A stretch of 55,565 nucleotides of DNA from an uncultured Granulosicoccaceae bacterium (GTDB lineage: Bacteria > Pseudomonadota > Gammaproteobacteria > Granulosicoccales > Granulosicoccaceae). The notes under the pieces were generated by a model. The model saw nothing but the letters and a program-made list of their open reading frames with translations, had not been told where the DNA came from and did no database searches. The DNA lies in NCBI GenBank assembly GCA_937922945.1, contig CAKZUP010000080.1, positions 1 through 55,565 of the forward strand, written 5' to 3'. Below are positions 9,014-17,712 of the stretch, one piece after another. Positions within the stretch are counted from its first letter, which is position 1. Every line of letters starts with the position of its first letter. Both the position numbers and the translations under genes were made by a program.

Positions 9014-9973
9014 TTAGCCATCAATTGCAGGAAAAACCGGAATAACGAATTCCTGCAATTCCGTTATCACATCAGCAATGGGTCGGGTGCTGAATTTCAG
9101 GTTAAAAAACACATGATTGACCCCGATCGATTGCAACGCATTTAAATGCTCGACAAGACCATGGCGACCCACTCTTAGCCCAAGATGAATAGGCGATGCC
9201 GGCGTGTCAGGATCGGCCATCAAGTCAACATACAAGGATTGCGCAAACGGTTTCCAAGGCTGCTGATATTGTTCCAATGCATCGCGCCATTGCTGTATCA
9301 CGGACGTTTGCATTGCGATGGTTCTTGGATACATCAGCCAGCCGGCTGCGTTTTCGGCAATCCAATCGACCGACTGTCGACTATTGCCGGTTACCATCAG
9401 AGGAATATCATTGGCAAAACTTTTCGGCAGAAGATCAACGCGCGGTGTCTGTAGAACATGTCGGTTTTCCCAACCAGGTGGCCGGTGCGTTGCCATTGCA
9501 ATAGCATCCATGCTTGCCCTGAAATCGGCATCTCGTTGTTCGAAATCTTTTTTGTAAACGGCGTATTCTACTGGCCTGTCACCAGAAGCTACACCCATGA
9601 TCAGCCGCCCTTCAGTCAGTTGATCTATCGATGCAGCAGACTTGGCAACATCGATCGATGAGCGCAATGGCAGTATGATTGATCCGGTGCCCAGCGCAAT
9701 ATTGTCAGTGTGGGCCGCGACATACCCGAGCCACGCCCAAGGATCATACATTTGCCCCACATCGCCAAAGCTTGGGTCGTATAAAGGTACATCCCGACAC
9801 CAAAGCACTGCAAAACCTGCGCTTTCCACTTGCCTGATTAACGTCATCTGATTCTGCATAGCAGGAATAGGCCCGGAGTACGACTCCAATGGAACACCAA
9901 TACCCAGCGTCAGCTTATCTTTAGCAAACGCACGGTGGAATCCGCGACCAAAAACTGCGCTGTTCGGTTTCAA
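9014..9973 (-). CDS. LLM-class flavin-dependent oxidoreductase (luciferase-like)
   Basis: A 319-residue TIM-barrel monooxygenase of the bacterial luciferase-like group, which uses reduced flavin or F420 to oxidise a small organic substrate. Typical segments are AGFAVLWCRDVP, the DPWAWLGYVAAHTDNIALGTGS stretch, AASIDQLTEGRLIMGVASGDRP, and VTGNSRQSVDWIAENAAGWL. The only in-frame start after an upstream stop is TTG at 9973. The N-terminus then matches the family. It lies immediately upstream of the ThDP enzyme and is probably co-transcribed with it. The substrate is unknown. Confidence 0.86.
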   Translation of the reverse strand: MKPNSAVFGRGFHRAFAKDKLTLGIGVPLESYSGPIPAMQNQMTLIRQVESAGFAVLWCRDVPLYDPSFGDVGQMYDPWAWLGYVAAHTDNIALGTGSIILPLRSSIDVAKSAASIDQLTEGRLIMGVASGDRPVEYAVYKKDFEQRDADFRASMDAIAMATHRPPGWENRHVLQTPRVDLLPKSFANDIPLMVTGNSRQSVDWIAENAAGWLMYPRTIAMQTSVIQQWRDALEQYQQPWKPFAQSLYVDLMADPDTPASPIHLGLRVGRHGLVEHLNALQSIGVNHVFFNLKFSTRPIADVITELQEFVIPVFPAIDG

Positions 9974-10127
9974 ATTAGTTCTACGCTATCGATCATAAGT
10001 TACGTTAAGATGCGAAATACGTTCAGGAGTTATTCCGATTTCTACCACACCCATCAGCCCGATAAACGCAACGTCCAATATCAGGCACAGTAGCGAACGA
10101 AACAACAGCCGGCTGGGTGTCATACTT

Positions 10128-10985
10128 ATGCTTTGCGCCATGTTCCTGTTTGCTGCGGGCGATACACTGGCAAAGCTTCTTACCAGCTCATTTCATCCCA
10201 TACAAATAATCTGGTTCAGGCAATCCGGATTACTGCTTGGCGTGCTCATTATATTACTGATGCACGGATTCTCTGTGCTACAGACCAAACGACCAGCTTT
10301 GCAGATTAGCCGAGGCGTATTAGCCGTTGGCTCGAGCATACTGTTTGTTTTCGCTGTGCGCTACGCACCACTGGCAGATGCTGTAGCGGCCAGTTTCGTT
10401 GCACCCTTCTTTGTCACCATTCTAGGCGCGCTGTTGCTAAAAGAAAAGGTGGGGATTCGCCGATGGTCGGCCGTAGTAGTCGGGTTTCTCGGCGCTCTTA
10501 TTATCACCCGCCCCGGTATGGGTGTTATACACCCTGCGGTATTACTTGTGGTTGGGGCAGCTGCACTATTTGCAATGAGACAAGTCATTGGCCGACTATT
10601 AGCTGATACCGATAAAACCACAACCACGGTTGCCTATACCGCTATTTCGGCCAGCCTGATTATCAGTATCGGCCTGCCGTTCGTTTGGCAAACACCGGCA
10701 ACAACCACACAATGGCTTTACCTGCTCGGCATGGCAGCGGTTGCAGGCCTTGGCGAAGTACTACTGATAAAAGCACTGGAAGTCTCTGAAGCCAGCATCG
10801 TTGCCCCCATTCACTACACCATTATTATCTGGGCGAGCATTTATGGATTTTTCGTTTTCAGCGAGCTACCCGATCAGTGGACCCTCTTGGGCACGACTAT
10901 CATTGTGAGTGCAGGCCTTTATACCTTGAAGCGTACTAAAACCAAAGAAGTTAGTCAGCAGGCAGCGCATAGTAGCAAGGTGTAG
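10128..10985 (+). CDS. DMT superfamily transporter (EamA), ten-helix
   Basis: An inner-membrane transporter of the drug/metabolite (EamA) family made of two repeats of five helices. Conserved features are R..GLL..V, APLADAVAASFVAPFFVTILGALLLKEKVG.RRW in repeat one and EVSEASIVAPIHYTIIIWASIYGFFVFSELPD in repeat two. It exports or imports an unknown small metabolite. The first ATG (10128) lies inside helix 1. The frame is open upstream to a TAA at 9996, and the segment before this ATG (NNSRLGVIL) completes the helix. The true start is therefore probably upstream, at an ATT codon at 10038 preceded by AGGAG (see findings). It is divergent from the flavin monooxygenase gene. Confidence 0.87.
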   Translation: MLCAMFLFAAGDTLAKLLTSSFHPIQIIWFRQSGLLLGVLIILLMHGFSVLQTKRPALQISRGVLAVGSSILFVFAVRYAPLADAVAASFVAPFFVTILGALLLKEKVGIRRWSAVVVGFLGALIITRPGMGVIHPAVLLVVGAAALFAMRQVIGRLLADTDKTTTTVAYTAISASLIISIGLPFVWQTPATTTQWLYLLGMAAVAGLGEVLLIKALEVSEASIVAPIHYTIIIWASIYGFFVFSELPDQWTLLGTTIIVSAGLYTLKRTKTKEVSQQAAHSSKV

Positions 10986-11016
10986 CGTCGATTATAATTT
11001 AGGCGGTTTATTTAGA

Positions 11017-11083
11017 TGGTTTGCTCAGGTTGGTTTAATCAGCTTGGTTTACTCAGGTGGTTGAGTCAGGTGGTTTGTTCAAG
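11017..11083. repeat. Five imperfect 13-14 bp tandem repeats
   Basis: Successive units are TGGTTTGCTCAGGT, TGGTTTAATCAGCT, TGGTTTACTCAGG, TGGTTGAGTCAGG and TGGTTTGTTCAAG. The array lies between two convergent transporter genes and runs over the stop codon of the second. It looks like a small minisatellite, and no function is evident. Confidence 0.7.
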
Positions 11084-11999
11084 TGATTTTCTGAGGCGCT
11101 GGCTTTATTCGATTACCCAGGCGCGACAATGCAATGCCTGTGAGTATGACAGCCAAAGCCAACCACGCTCGGGCAGGCAAAGTTTCATCAAGAAAAATAC
11201 CGGCTAGCACTATGCCGCATATCGGCACCAGAAAATTAATTTGACTTAAAAACGATGCTCCCCTGCGATCAATGATAACCAGAATCAGCAAAGTCGCAAA
11301 GGCGGTTGGACCGATCGCCAAGCACAAAATGGAAACAAGCGCAGATTGATCGGGAAGGCTACGCCAAGGTTGCTCTATAATAAGCGCAATGGGCACCAGC
11401 ATGACAGATGCTGCGAATAACAAGGCAAAAATCATCGACAGACGAGGGATGCCAGTTAGCTGTTTGGTGGCGATAGCGTTAATGGCGTAACAAAATGCAG
11501 CTAGTGCTATCGCATATTGTCGCAACATGTTATCACCGAGCTGCCCCAACTGGTTCCAGCCAATCAGCACGATCACACCTGCAAGTCCGAACAAAACACC
11601 GACAAGCTTATAGCGATTCATTTTTTCATCGCTCGTTACAGCGTGTGCAAGCAAGACCGTTATCAATGGCATAACAGCCATAAAGATAGCAGTTAGGCCA
11701 GCATCAACCTTAACCTGCCCCCATGAAATTAAAGCGAATGGCAACGCATTACCAAAAAACGCGGAAATACCAATAAACAACCAGATTCGCCCAAAAGCCG
11801 GCAACGACTGACCATTCAACAACATGAGCGGATAGATCAGCAGCGCACCCAACAGCAAACGCGAAGCCGCCACAGTTAAAGGCGCGACAGACTCAACAGC
11901 AACACTGGTGAACAGAAAACTGGCGCCAAAAATGAGCGACAGTAGCGCCAACAAACCATAGTCAACCCAGCCTGAACGTGCTGATTTTTCAGGGCGCAC
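11079..11999 (-). CDS. DMT superfamily transporter (EamA), ten-helix
   Basis: A 306-residue inner-membrane protein with ten predicted helices in two EamA repeats. Examples are FGASFLFTSVAVESVAPLTVAASRLLLGALL in repeat one and GPTAFATLLILVIIDRRGASFLSQINFLVPICGIVLAGIFLDE in repeat two. It is a putative permease for an unknown metabolite. It is only distantly like the other EamA transporter at 10128. The start is GTG. Upstream lies the 3' end of the omega-aminotransferase, only 38 bases away and filled with an 18-bp repeat, so the two may be co-transcribed. If so, the substrate could be a polyamine or amino acid, but that is guesswork. Confidence 0.88.
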   Translation of the reverse strand: MRPEKSARSGWVDYGLLALLSLIFGASFLFTSVAVESVAPLTVAASRLLLGALLIYPLMLLNGQSLPAFGRIWLFIGISAFFGNALPFALISWGQVKVDAGLTAIFMAVMPLITVLLAHAVTSDEKMNRYKLVGVLFGLAGVIVLIGWNQLGQLGDNMLRQYAIALAAFCYAINAIATKQLTGIPRLSMIFALLFAASVMLVPIALIIEQPWRSLPDQSALVSILCLAIGPTAFATLLILVIIDRRGASFLSQINFLVPICGIVLAGIFLDETLPARAWLALAVILTGIALSRLGNRIKPAPQKIT

Positions 12000-12005
12000 T
12001 TTGAG

Positions 12006-12059
12006 TATCCAAGTGTCTCCCGATATCCAAGCGGTTCCTAATATCCAAGTGGCTCCATT
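12006..12059. repeat. Three tandem 18-bp repeats at the end of the aminotransferase gene
   Basis: Units are TATCCAAGTGTCTCCCGA, TATCCAAGCGGTTCCTAA and TATCCAAGTGGCTCCATT. The last unit encodes the aminotransferase C-terminus (EPLGY) on the minus strand. The stop codon falls in the middle copy, and the other copies follow untranslated. It looks like tandem duplication of the gene's 3' end. Confidence 0.85.
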
Positions 12060-13429
12060 ACATCAACTATGCTGCTGCGAAGCGTGGAGACAACGAAATC
12101 GACTTCTTCTTTCGTAATGATAAGGGGCGGCGACATGACGTTAAGATTGCCGATAGGTCGAACCATTAACCCTTTGGCGTCCGCGCTGTCGGATATAAGC
12201 TTACCGATATCGACGGTATCGGGGAAATTCTCACGCGTATCTTTGTTAGTGACAAATTCAACGCACTGCATGAGTCGATAGCCCCTGACCTCGCCCACAA
12301 TGGGCAATTCGAGCAAGGTTTTTAACTGCTCACCGAAATAGTCTCCAACGTTGCTGGCATTCTCAAAGATATTCTCGCGTTGCATGATCTCTATGTTTTT
12401 CAGCGCAGCCGCACAACAAACAGGGTGGCCAGAATAGGTATAGCCACTGGTAAAGCAACGATCCTTTCCTTGCTCGCTTATTACCGCGTGCATTTCATCA
12501 GAGTAGATTGTCGCTCCCAAAGGCAGGTAGCCAGAACTTAACCCTTTAGCGCAAGTGATAATATCGGGCTGAATACCAAATACATCCTGCGATGCAAACC
12601 AGTGACCAAGACGTCCGAACGCAGTAACCACTTCATCGGACACGTAAAGAACATCGTATTGCTTACACAATTCATGTGTGCGCTTATGATAGCCCGCTGG
12701 TGGCACCACCACTCCACCTGCGCCAAGGATGGGTTCAGCAAAAAAGGCCGCTACCTTATCTGCCCCAATTTCAAGAATTTTCTGTTCAAGTTCATTAACC
12801 AGAAAATCCAGGAAGGCGTCTTCAGATTCATGTTGTGGTGCTCGATAAAAATTCGGGCTGGATACGTGATGTATGGTGTCGCGTTCGTAATCGAATTCAG
12901 GTGGGTGGTCGGCCTTTTTACCCCCAATAGACATGGCGATGTACGTGCTGCCATGATAAGACGCATCGCGAGCAATGATGTGTTTCTTATCGTGTAGCCC
13001 ACGGCAGTTTTGATAATACTGAATTAGTCGATAGGCAGAATCTATTGCAGTTGAACCCCCACAACTGAATAACACATGATTTAAAGACCCCGGAGCAAGC
13101 TCTGCCAAAGTCGATGCCAATTGCGCGCCGGGAATGGTGGTTGAATCTACAAACGGGCTTGCATACGCCAGCTTGCGTACCTGATCAGCAATGGCATCGG
13201 CCATTTCTTCTCTGCCCTGACCAATGTTGGTACACCATAATCCACCAACAGCATCGAGATACCGATTACCCTCAATATCGATAAGGTAAGACCCTTCAGC
13301 CTTTTCCAATATCATTGAGCCTTCCTGCGGGAAGGAATCGAACATCTGCCAGGGATGCGTAAAATGATCTACATCTTTTTGCCAGATTGCTTTGGCAAAA
13401 TTATCGGATGACGACTGATCTGATGACAT
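12038..13429 (-). CDS. Class III omega-aminotransferase (polyamine or omega-amino acid : pyruvate type)
   Basis: A 463-residue PLP enzyme of class III. The Schiff-base lysine is about residue 295 in CAKGLSSG and the PLP aspartate about residue 265 in VSDEVVTAFGRLG. The N-terminus (AEGSYLIDIEGNRYLDAVGGLWC.N.G.GREE) is typical of the omega-amino acid:pyruvate aminotransferases such as SpuC. It transfers an amino group from a terminal amine (putrescine, GABA, beta-alanine or taurine) to pyruvate. The start ATG has AAAGGG eight bases upstream. It sits next to a guanidinobutyrase/agmatinase gene on the same strand, whose product (GABA or putrescine) would be a fitting substrate. Confidence 0.9.
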   Translation of the reverse strand: MSSDQSSSDNFAKAIWQKDVDHFTHPWQMFDSFPQEGSMILEKAEGSYLIDIEGNRYLDAVGGLWCTNIGQGREEMADAIADQVRKLAYASPFVDSTTIPGAQLASTLAELAPGSLNHVLFSCGGSTAIDSAYRLIQYYQNCRGLHDKKHIIARDASYHGSTYIAMSIGGKKADHPPEFDYERDTIHHVSSPNFYRAPQHESEDAFLDFLVNELEQKILEIGADKVAAFFAEPILGAGGVVVPPAGYHKRTHELCKQYDVLYVSDEVVTAFGRLGHWFASQDVFGIQPDIITCAKGLSSGYLPLGATIYSDEMHAVISEQGKDRCFTSGYTYSGHPVCCAAALKNIEIMQRENIFENASNVGDYFGEQLKTLLELPIVGEVRGYRLMQCVEFVTNKDTRENFPDTVDIGKLISDSADAKGLMVRPIGNLNVMSPPLIITKEEVDFVVSTLRSSIVDVMEPLGY

Positions 13430-13517
13430 GGTTTTCCCTTTCGCAAAACGATTAATTCAAGGATACGGTTACACGCTGATGCAAGCAGGTTTTAACCAAA
13501 CTGCCAAAGCCTGCACG

Positions 13518-14468
13518 TTAGCCATGAGCGGCAAATCGACTGGCATGCGCACACAGCATTTCATAAAGCATATTAGCCGCTAAGGTTGCCGTGTTACCAG
13601 AGGTATCGTATGGCGGTGACACTTCCACCAAATCTGCGCCAATAATATTCAAGCCATAGGTGCCGCGCACAATCTCCAGCCCCTGGTGAGAGGTGATGCC
13701 ACCGGGCTCTGCAGTGCCGGTTCCCGGCGCATAAGCAGGGTCGAAGGAATCGATGTCGAAAGAGATATAAACAGGATGATCCTGCATCTGCTCTCTAACT
13801 TCTTTCATGAGAGGTGCCAGCGACTGATACCAGATATCCTCAGCTTCAACAACTCGAAACCCTTGGCGACGCGACCATTCGAAGTCGTCGAGTTCGTAGC
13901 CGGTCGCACGTAAACCGATTTGAATCACTTTTTCTGGATTCACCAGCCCCTCTTCAACCATGCGACGAAACGGCGTGCCGTGCGCAATTTTTTCACCGAA
14001 CATGTGTTCATTGATATCGGCATGTGCATCGATATGAATGATGCCCACCGGACCGTGTTTTTTGGCCATGGAACGAATGATGGGTAATACCAGCGTGTGA
14101 TCACCACCGAGCGTAAACGGCACAGCATCATGCAGAAGTACGTCGTCATAGAACCGCTCAATGATGCTGACACTCTTTTTCAAGTCGAACGTATTGATCG
14201 GTACATCACCAATATCGGCAACCTGCAAATGATCGAAAGGCGATATTTTCATGCGCATGTTGTAAGGCCGAATCATTGCTGATTCCTGGCGAATCTGGCG
14301 CGGACCAAAGCGCGTGCCTGATCGATGCGATGTGCCAATATCCAAACCTATGCCAATAAAGCAGGCATCGAGACCTTTAGCGTGCTCTTGCGCCGGCAGG
14401 CGCATCATGGTGCCCGGTCCTGAGAAGCGCGGCATTTCATTACCGCCCAATGGCTGATTAAATGTCAT
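13518..14468 (-). CDS. gbuA: Ureohydrolase: guanidinobutyrase/agmatinase
   Basis: A 316-residue binuclear manganese hydrolase of the arginase/agmatinase family that releases urea from a guanidino compound. Metal-binding motifs are all present: GGDH (121-124), HIDAHAD with D147, H149 and D151, and SFDIDSFDP with D238 and D240. The N-terminus HQPLGGNEMPRF-like (here NQPLGGNEMPRF), the MFGEKIAHGT.FRR loop and the C-terminal DLVEVSPPYDT.GNT are especially close to Pseudomonas GbuA, which acts on 4-guanidinobutyrate and gives GABA. Agmatinase (SpeB) is the alternative. The omega-aminotransferase downstream could use the product. CGGAG lies nine bases upstream of the ATG. Confidence 0.9.
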   Translation of the reverse strand: MTFNQPLGGNEMPRFSGPGTMMRLPAQEHAKGLDACFIGIGLDIGTSHRSGTRFGPRQIRQESAMIRPYNMRMKISPFDHLQVADIGDVPINTFDLKKSVSIIERFYDDVLLHDAVPFTLGGDHTLVLPIIRSMAKKHGPVGIIHIDAHADINEHMFGEKIAHGTPFRRMVEEGLVNPEKVIQIGLRATGYELDDFEWSRRQGFRVVEAEDIWYQSLAPLMKEVREQMQDHPVYISFDIDSFDPAYAPGTGTAEPGGITSHQGLEIVRGTYGLNIIGADLVEVSPPYDTSGNTATLAANMLYEMLCAHASRFAAHG

Positions 14469-14520
14469 AACTCAAACTCCGTTCGGTACACAGCACGAAT
14501 ACAACTGAACACAGGTGGCA

Positions 14521-15171
14521 TCATGCAGTTTGAACCCCGTATTGGTCGCGGTATTGTTCAATCGCCGTAACCGTATCGTTATGCTCTTTAGATTCGGATA
14601 GAAAACGAATAAGCGTATCCAGCTGAGCGATAGTGATCACATCTACGCCATGATCGCGCTCAATTTCCTGAATGGCCGACAGCTCACCCTGTCCCTTTTC
14701 CTGACGATCGATACTGACACACACGGCTGCAAGTGTTGCGTCCGCGGTTTTGATTAACTCAAGACTTTCCCTGATGGCAGTACCGGCTGTAATCACGTCA
14801 TCGATAACCAGCACTCGGCCACTGAGTTCGGCGCCCACCAAGGTGCCGCCCTCGCCATGCGCTTTAATTTCTTTGCGGTTAAATACCCATGGCTTATCGA
14901 TACCGTGCTTTTCGTAAAGCGCAATCGATACCGCGCTAACCAACGGAATACCTTTGTATGCCGGCCCGAATAAGATGTCGAACTCGATACCAGCGGCAAC
15001 AATTGCATCGGCATAATATTGACCGAGTTTCGCCAATCGCTTCCCGCTATTAAATAAGCCTGCGTTGAAAAAATAGGGGCTGGTACGACCAGATTTCAGT
15101 GTGAATTCGCCAAAGCGCAACACATCTGAGTCGATTGAAAACTGGATAAATTCTCGTTGAAACTGCTGCAT
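14521..15171 (-). CDS. pyrE: Orotate phosphoribosyltransferase
   Basis: A 216-residue enzyme that joins orotate to PRPP to make OMP in pyrimidine synthesis. It aligns end to end with gammaproteobacterial PyrE (213 residues): [21 protein letters not shown] near the N-terminus, [22 protein letters not shown], and the PRPP-binding loop [14 protein letters not shown] chose the ATG at 15171, giving the start [12 protein letters not shown] that the family shows. A TTG 39 bases upstream would give an unlikely longer form. It follows the ureohydrolase in coordinates but with a 52-base gap. It is a housekeeping gene and probably independently expressed. Confidence 0.97.
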   Translation of the reverse strand: MQQFQREFIQFSIDSDVLRFGEFTLKSGRTSPYFFNAGLFNSGKRLAKLGQYYADAIVAAGIEFDILFGPAYKGIPLVSAVSIALYEKHGIDKPWVFNRKEIKAHGEGGTLVGAELSGRVLVIDDVITAGTAIRESLELIKTADATLAAVCVSIDRQEKGQGELSAIQEIERDHGVDVITIAQLDTLIRFLSESKEHNDTVTAIEQYRDQYGVQTA

Positions 15172-15266
15172 TCGGCTATCCAAGGTATTGAGCGGCTTAT
15201 TATTACACAAGCGCCGTCATTGCATGGATGTCCTGGCCGCTACATTTTTTTGAAGCGTTACAGATA

Positions 15267-15287
15267 GTGTGGGTTGAACAACCACAC
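15267..15287. other. Hairpin upstream of pyrE
   Basis: GTGTGG plus TT pairs with AACCACAC around a short loop with one bulged G. It lies about 95 bases before the pyrE start. In enteric bacteria pyrE is controlled by attenuation, but I see no T tract here, so a regulatory role is only possible. Confidence 0.3.
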
Positions 15288-15305
15288 GTCGGTGAGGGTA
15301 AAGCG

Positions 15306-15330
15306 AAAAAGCCCAAGCGAAAAGCTTAGC
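15306..15330 (-). terminator. Possible terminator of the CBM/FN3 exoprotein gene
   Basis: On the minus strand GC-AAGC pairs with GCTT-GGGC around a TTTTC loop and is followed by TTTTT. It lies about 95 bases past the stop codon of the gene at 15424. A second GC-rich hairpin without a T tract lies at 15366-15390 (9 of 11 possible pairs). Confidence 0.4.
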
Positions 15331-15423
15331 GGTTATGCGACCATGTTCCAGGTGCGTTAGCCGCTGGCCCGACGACAGAGTCGCCGGACCAGGTCGCAAT
15401 TGAAAACCAAGACAACAGATTCG

Positions 15424-17421
15424 TTAGTCAGTTGGCCACAATGATGAGCTCTCACCTTCGGCAATGAATCGTGTGCCAATTCGGATGCCGCTTTCACTGT
15501 CTATCTCAACAATGCTAAGGCCACCCGCTTGCTCATTGCTGTTAACGTCGACGGTTGAGGCCGATACAAAAATCGAGCGACCATCAGCGCTTTGCGATAA
15601 TCGCATGGCCGAATCCAAACCGCTCAAAACAGATTGGCCAATCAACTCCATGTCTTTGAACACATCAGCCGATTTTACAATCATGCCGTTACTCTGCTGA
15701 ATCTGTACATCAACATTATTGCAGCCGTTACAGCCGCTCGCTTGTTCAACCAACACCGAAACGTTTGCTCCAGAGAATGTGGTGAGTTCTATCGCCGCAC
15801 TGTCTACTTCGGTTCCGTTCGCGTCTTGCACTTTCACACTGAACTGGTAAGTTTGTCCTGAAGACAATTCATCGACGAAATAACTCAGAGCATCAGAGCT
15901 TGCGACTAGCTCATCACCCTGATAAACGTTGTACAGATAGCTTGCAGCTTCAACGTCTTCACTTCTATCCCATTGTAATTCAAGCGCTGTGCGTGAATAA
16001 ACCAGACCGCGTAAGTTGAGTGTAGAGGATACATCGGCTGCGTCATTACTACGCTCGCCTCTGGTGGTTAGATTCAGACTGCGTTCAGCAACTGCATTGC
16101 CGTTGCTCAGCGCAACTAACCTGTAGGAGTAACTGTTCCCTGCTGACAATTGATTATCGAAGTAGCTGAACGCATCACCGGTGTATACCAGCTCATCACC
16201 TCTGTACAGTTCAACCGTCTCAACACCGCCATCATTAGCCGTACGCCAAAACAGCTCAACAGAGGTCTTTGAATAAACCGACCCTGTAAGCGAGGTTATA
16301 AACTCAGACGAACCAGCATCGGACGAATTCGAATTCGATGAAGCTATGTCAGTTGCATCGGTATCATCCGCCAGCGGCTGCTCTGCATTCACTGCTACGG
16401 TATTTGAACGAGCCCACTCACGCCAGTCATCGCCTTTTGTCGCAACCACAAAGTAGTTTCCATTGGCGGGCGCTTCCCAACGCGTGGAAGAACCACTTAG
16501 CGTGACCAACCACTCGCCCGTTCCTGAGTGAACGTTGATTGAGTCAGCATCCACGGTATTCCACGATATTTCGTTATTGGAAACGGATAGCGCAGGCGCT
16601 TCAACCTGAACTGAAATAACTGCCGGTTCAGGTGCTGGCGCAGGCGCAGGTTCTGGTTCTGGTGCAGGCTCTGGCTCTGGCTCGGGTGCGGGTGCAGGTT
16701 CCGGCTCTGGTGCTGGTTCCGGCTCCGGAGCAGGTGCAGGTTCTGGCTCCGGAGCGGGTGCTGGTTCCGGTGCTGGCGCAGATACCTGCGCGGGTTGACT
16801 ACCACCAACGGTTCTGGATACAGCCAGCGCATCAAACTTGCTGGATGAATAACTGACTTCACCGTATCTGAAAAGCACTATTCGATCGATCGCATGACCG
16901 TGAGAGCGGCCTGAAACTTCAATGACATGATCGCCTTTGCTGAAGTACTGGCGAATCGACTTTCCTACCCGATCAACCGTCTTGGCAGACCAGGACCATT
17001 GATTGATTTGATTTTGATAGGCCTTGGTCCAACCACTCAGACCGTGCTGACCCGCAATGTTTCGGCCAGTGGGGAACCGCACCCAACTATCGTTAGCTTC
17101 CGTTGCGTTGTTACCGTGAGCAATGTATGTGCGCCAGCGCAGCTCGTAGTTACCGGCCGTTTGAACCCTGAAGGTGTAGCGCAAAGTATCTCGACCAGCC
17201 TGGCTGCCAGCAAATAAATCTGGCCCGTTCCAGACAAGATAAGCGCCACCCTTTGCGCCACCGACAGAGCTTGCGCGGGACCATTGACCGGTTGCCGACG
17301 AAGATTCGGCTTCGATGACAACGACGCCACCAGACTCAAGAAAAGTGGCGGCATTCGCTGTTGAATACAAACAGACGGACAGGACGAAACAGTTTAAAAA
17401 CAGAAAGATGCGTGTAAACAT
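15424..17421 (-). CDS. Secreted multidomain protein: CBM-like domain, Glu/Pro/Ala linker, fibronectin III-like modules
   Basis: A 665-residue exported protein with a clear Sec signal peptide (cleavage after STANA, about residue 24). Residues 25-190 form a beta-rich domain (FLESGGVVVIEAES, Y..R..TAGNYELRWRTYIAHGNN, HVIEVSGRSHGHAIDRIVLF) like carbohydrate-binding modules found in agarases and other marine polysaccharide-active proteins. A linker of about 60 residues repeats EPAPAPEPEP. At least two fibronectin III-like modules follow (LTGSVYSKTSVELFWR and LRGLVYSRTALELQWDRS, each with a Y..GDEL...SDA.SYF.D.LS.G..Y pattern). The tail holds four cysteines in CNGCNNVDV and nearby. No catalytic domain is visible, so it is more likely an adhesin or binding protein. 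The P/E/A linker is a direct tandem repeat at DNA level (16640-16790). Confidence 0.8.
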   Translation of the reverse strand: MFTRIFLFLNCFVLSVCLYSTANAATFLESGGVVVIEAESSSATGQWSRASSVGGAKGGAYLVWNGPDLFAGSQAGRDTLRYTFRVQTAGNYELRWRTYIAHGNNATEANDSWVRFPTGRNIAGQHGLSGWTKAYQNQINQWSWSAKTVDRVGKSIRQYFSKGDHVIEVSGRSHGHAIDRIVLFRYGEVSYSSSKFDALAVSRTVGGSQPAQVSAPAPEPAPAPEPEPAPAPEPEPAPEPEPAPAPEPEPEPAPEPEPAPAPAPEPAVISVQVEAPALSVSNNEISWNTVDADSINVHSGTGEWLVTLSGSSTRWEAPANGNYFVVATKGDDWREWARSNTVAVNAEQPLADDTDATDIASSNSNSSDAGSSEFITSLTGSVYSKTSVELFWRTANDGGVETVELYRGDELVYTGDAFSYFDNQLSAGNSYSYRLVALSNGNAVAERSLNLTTRGERSNDAADVSSTLNLRGLVYSRTALELQWDRSEDVEAASYLYNVYQGDELVASSDALSYFVDELSSGQTYQFSVKVQDANGTEVDSAAIELTTFSGANVSVLVEQASGCNGCNNVDVQIQQSNGMIVKSADVFKDMELIGQSVLSGLDSAMRLSQSADGRSIFVSASTVDVNSNEQAGGLSIVEIDSESGIRIGTRFIAEGESSSLWPTD

Positions 17422-17712
17422 GATGAAAGTATCTGAGCTTTGAGTTTGTAGTTTGACGAACAGACGGAAATGACATGCAGAACCTTCTGCAGCGTGCTAA
17501 CGTCTCCATAACGTCAATATACTAACGCTTATTGCAGAATAATTGTTCAAGGATTTTCCACACAGACGACATCAAGCTCACTCTGCAACACGCCGCAATG
17601 GACATTCAGCTAGTGACTTAAGATCTTTTAAAAGTCGTAATTGCTTGTTGTTTCGGCGGTTTTAATCGCAGATGTGCTTACCAGCGAACGTGTCATGGGT
17701 GGTTTACTGAGA

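Noticed and set aside
15172..15399. A 60-codon open frame and a TTG-started extension upstream of pyrE
   Set aside because: The extension starts at TTG without a ribosome site and PyrE has a good ATG at the conserved place. The small frame has no recognisable composition or start site.
16497..16862. Open frames of 74-121 codons inside the CBM/FN3 gene
   Set aside because: They are shadows of the repetitive Glu/Pro/Ala-coding DNA in other frames, with repeat-like composition.
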